Both the position numbers and the translations under genes were made by a program. DNA of 64,000 bases. It comes from Streptomyces venezuelae (GTDB taxonomy: Bacteria > Actinomycetota > Actinomycetes > Streptomycetales > Streptomycetaceae). The notes under the pieces are model-generated. The model did not search any database. It was not told where the DNA came from and saw only the letters and a program-made list of their open reading frames with translations. Location of the stretch: assembly GCF_008642375.1 (NCBI RefSeq), contig NZ_CP029194.1, positions 1,054,001 through 1,118,000 on the forward strand, given 5' to 3'. Shown here in pieces: positions 61,673 through 64,000 of the stretch. Numbering within the stretch: the first letter of the stretch is position 1; each line of letters starts with the position of its first letter.

Positions 61673-62911
61673 ATGACCGAGCCACAGAAGCGGCCCCTGC
61701 CCGTCCGAGTGCGCCGTCATCCCGACGGCATACCGATGGACGACCTCTTTCGGTCGGATCCCGCGCGACCGACCGGCACCCTGCTCAAGCCCGACCACCG
61801 GCCGGAGGCGGCGGAACTGACAGAACCAGCAGCATGGACACAGCCGGCAGAGCCCGGTGAACGGACCGGCCGGATCACGGCCGTACGGACACCCGTGCAC
61901 ACCCAGGAGTCCCCTCCGTCTCCGCAGGCGCTGGAGTCCCCACAGCCCCCGCAGTCCCTGCAATCACCGCAGGCACCACAGCCCCCGCAGTCCGTTCCAC
62001 CGGTCGCCGTCTCCCGGCGGCCGCCGCCCTCGGATCCCGACCCCGATCTCGTCGAGCGCCGCGGGCCCGCCGTCCCCGGCTGGCTCGCCGTGCTCGCCGG
62101 CCTCACCGCGCTCGCCGGGGCCGCGGCGACGCTGTGGCGGGCCCGCCCCCTCGGCGGCGCGCAGCTGCCGCCCTGGCAGTGGGCCGTGCTCGCCGGCTGC
62201 GCCGTCGTCACCGTCGTCGCCTTCGGCGGCCTGACCCGCGGACGTACGGGCTCCGCCTGGGTGCTGTCGCTCTTCGGCCGCTACCGCGGCACCGTGCGGC
62301 GCACCGGCCTCGCCTGGGTCAGCCCGTTCGTGCTGCGCCGCCGGATCGACATCAGGCTGCGGCACTGGCGCAGCGAACCGATCTCCGTCGTCGACGCCGA
62401 GGGTTCGGCGCTCCGCGTCGTGGTCCTGGTGGTCTGGTCGGTTCGGGACACCGCCCGGGCGCTCTACGCCGTCGACGACCATCTCGGCTATCTGCGGGAG
62501 CAGGTGGAGGCGGCAGCGGCTCGTGTCCTCTCCCAGCTGCCGGCCGACGCCTTCCGCGGTGACGCACCGACCCTGCGGAACGCCGAGGCCGTCGGCGACG
62601 CCCTCACCCGCATGCTCGCGGCCGAGTGCCGGCCGGTCGGCATCGCGGTCTTCTCCGCCCAGCCGACACACATCGAGTACGCACCCGAGGTGGCCGCCGC
62701 GATGCAGCGGCGACAGATCGCGGCACTCGACGCCAAGCACCGGGACACCGTCCTCACCGGCGTGATCGACGCCGTGGACGACACGGTGACCCGGCTGACC
62801 ACACGCGGACTCGTCGAACTCGACGACTTCGAACGCCAGGCCCTGGTCAAGGACTTGACCGTGGCCTTCTACACCCGGCGTGGCGGGCCGGCCCCACAGG
62901 ATCAGGAGTGA
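61673..62911 (+). CDS. SPFH/Band 7-domain membrane protein
   Basis: 412 residues from ATG 61673, with GGAAGGG upstream; GTG 61637 is less likely. A Pro/Gln/Ser-rich N-terminus of about 125 residues (SLQSPQAPQPPQSVPPVAVS) precedes two helices (GWLAVLAGLTALAGAAATLW, WAVLAGCAVVTVVAFGGLT) and an SPFH domain (LRVVVLVVWSVRDTARALYA, VEAAAARVLSQLPADAFRGD, AVFSAQPTHIEYAPEVAAAM). SPFH proteins scaffold membrane microdomains. Its stop overlaps the region where the M23 peptidase gene begins. Confidence 0.9.
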   Translation: MTEPQKRPLPVRVRRHPDGIPMDDLFRSDPARPTGTLLKPDHRPEAAELTEPAAWTQPAEPGERTGRITAVRTPVHTQESPPSPQALESPQPPQSLQSPQAPQPPQSVPPVAVSRRPPPSDPDPDLVERRGPAVPGWLAVLAGLTALAGAAATLWRARPLGGAQLPPWQWAVLAGCAVVTVVAFGGLTRGRTGSAWVLSLFGRYRGTVRRTGLAWVSPFVLRRRIDIRLRHWRSEPISVVDAEGSALRVVVLVVWSVRDTARALYAVDDHLGYLREQVEAAAARVLSQLPADAFRGDAPTLRNAEAVGDALTRMLAAECRPVGIAVFSAQPTHIEYAPEVAAAMQRRQIAALDAKHRDTVLTGVIDAVDDTVTRLTTRGLVELDDFERQALVKDLTVAFYTRRGGPAPQDQE

Positions 62912-62919
62912 CGAGGATC

Positions 62920-63870
62920 GTGAACACCCCCGGCTTCACCGCACCCGAACTCACTGCACCCGAACTCCCTGCACCCGGCTTCACCGACGAGATTCCTCTC
63001 GACTGCGCCTGCGCGGGCTGCACCGAAGCCGCCCGGATCCTGGGCGCGGACGGTGTGCGCTCGGGTGCGGCGGCCCTGCACGGGGTACGCCGTGCCGTCG
63101 TCGCGACCGTCGGCGCGGTCGCCCTGGTGGGCGCCGGAAGCGGAACGGCGCTCGCCGAACCGGCCCCGGCGCACGCCGGCTGGGACGGCTCGAAGTACTG
63201 GTTCCGGAACGCGGCGGGCGAGTGGCGCTGGACCAGCCATCACTCCACGTACGTCCAGCGCACGGGCGGCACCGACGGTGGCCGCACCGGCGAGCCCGTC
63301 TTCCGGGGGCGGCAGGGCTGGGACGCCCAGGACCGCGTCTACTGGTACGAGTCCCGCGGCCACTGGTACTGGACCGGTCACCGGTCGAAGTACGAGCAGC
63401 GGACGGGCACCTCGGGGAACACCTCGAAGCCGGCCGGACCCACGACCCCGACCGCTCCCTCCTCGCGAGGCTGGACGGCGCCGGTCTCCTCGTACGTCTT
63501 CACGGGGTACTACGGGCAGCCGGGCGCCTGGTCGAGGGGCTATCACACGGGCCAGGACCTCGCGGTCCCGACGGGGACGACGGTCCGCTCGGTCGGCCCG
63601 GGGCGCGTGGTGACGGCCCAGTACAGCCGCTCGTACGGCTACGAGGTGGTGATCCGCCACCCCGACGGCCGTTACACCCAGTACGCCCATCTCTCACGGA
63701 TCGACGTGTCCGCCCGGCAGAGCGTGTCGGCCGGTCAGCGGATCGCGCGGTCCGGGAGGACGGGGCGGGTGACGGGTCCGCACCTCCACTTCGAGGTGCG
63801 GACCACGCCGTACTTCGGCTCGGACGTCAACCCGCTGGCCTATCTGCGCGGTCACGGCGTGCGCGTATAG
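62920..63870 (+). CDS. M23-family peptidoglycan endopeptidase with unusual N-terminus
   Basis: 316 residues from GTG 62920 (GTG 62908 overlaps the SPFH stop). The first 55 residues are cytosolic-looking with a repeat (FTAPELTAPELPAPGF) and a cysteine patch CACAGC; a signal-like helix follows (RRAVVATVGAVALVGAGSGT, then ALAEPAPAHA). Two repeats SKYWFRNAAGEWRW and DRVYWYESRGHWYW lead to the M23 domain: zinc ligands in YHTGQDLAV (His, Asp) and HLHFEV. It cleaves peptide cross-links in the wall. Coupling to the SPFH gene suggests membrane-domain localisation. Confidence 0.9.
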   Translation: MNTPGFTAPELTAPELPAPGFTDEIPLDCACAGCTEAARILGADGVRSGAAALHGVRRAVVATVGAVALVGAGSGTALAEPAPAHAGWDGSKYWFRNAAGEWRWTSHHSTYVQRTGGTDGGRTGEPVFRGRQGWDAQDRVYWYESRGHWYWTGHRSKYEQRTGTSGNTSKPAGPTTPTAPSSRGWTAPVSSYVFTGYYGQPGAWSRGYHTGQDLAVPTGTTVRSVGPGRVVTAQYSRSYGYEVVIRHPDGRYTQYAHLSRIDVSARQSVSAGQRIARSGRTGRVTGPHLHFEVRTTPYFGSDVNPLAYLRGHGVRV

Positions 63871-63897
63871 GGAGCTGCGGGAGGACGAGAAGCGGGA

Positions 63898-64000
63898 TCA
63901 GCCCGCCACGCGTTCGATCCAGGCGGTGAGGTCGGCGACGACCTCGTCCCGGTTGGTCTCGTTGAGGACCTCGTGGCGTGCGCCCTCGTAGCTGCGGTAC
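63898..64000 (-). CDS. Alpha/beta-hydrolase (lysophospholipase-like), C-terminal end
   Basis: Only the last 33 residues are in the window: YRSYEGARHEVLNETNRDEV, VADLTAWIERVAG, stop at 63898. The block Y-GARHE-LNE-NRDEV--D---W is the C-terminus of monoacylglycerol lipase/lysophospholipase-type serine hydrolases, with the catalytic His in RHEV. The rest lies beyond the right edge. Confidence 0.8.
   Translation of the reverse strand, partial: YRSYEGARHEVLNETNRDEVVADLTAWIERVAG

Overview
High-GC actinobacterial chromosome, almost certainly Streptomyces or a close relative: strong third-position G+C, many GTG starts, ECF41/SigJ-type sigma factor, LAXTG sortase substrate, OpcA, SpoIIE-type phosphatase and a Spo0M homologue. 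The window is chromosomal, with both strands coding in short operons and an unusual density of decayed genes.

Region 1 (1-12743): the 3' part of a TrkA-type potassium-channel regulator, a methyltransferase relic, then a tellurium-resistance-like (Ter) stress locus: terD-tatA, a BlaI-type repressor with an M56 peptidase partner, a TerA-like gene, terB, a broken redoxin, a Spo0M homologue and a helix-hairpin-helix protein. Three perfect TCTACA-N4-TGTAGA type dyads lie before terD/blaI, terB and the HhH gene, so one BlaI/BlaR-like switch probably controls the island. Four tandem CNNM/CorC membrane proteins (long-short-long-short) follow.

Region 2 (12850-21083): a membrane-tethered serine hydrolase divergent from a TetR gene with two overlapping perfect dyads; SigJ-like sigma factor, a YhgE/Pip-like membrane protein and an NDH-2 type flavoprotein.

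Region 3 (19442-28734): APC permease, TetR regulator, two DUF1989 proteins, a urea-carboxylase-family enzyme and allophanate hydrolase. By known biochemistry of this gene set it is most likely a guanidine-assimilation operon; three related operators and no recognisable guanidine riboswitch point to TetR control.

Region 4 (28735-39441): integrase relic, an 804-residue sortase-anchored surface protein, a 171-residue orphan, an SDR/photolyase-cryptochrome/FAD-oxidoreductase light cluster (photolyase frameshifted near its end), VanZ, DUF4230 and a decayed PPK2.

Region 5 (39442-50332): small stress proteins, tRNA-Trp, PRC-barrel protein, Ser/Thr kinase, SpoIIE phosphatase, glutathionyl-hydroquinone reductase, a cobalamin riboswitch in front of a hotdog thioesterase, and a relic of a ramB-aceA-aceB glyoxylate-bypass locus.

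Region 6 (50583-64000): acetyl xylan esterase, two divergent cytochromes P450, orphan opcA, DoxX, M20 dipeptidase, HdeD, DUF350, LD-carboxypeptidase, BAAT-type hydrolase, SPFH protein, M23 endopeptidase and the edge of a lysophospholipase gene.
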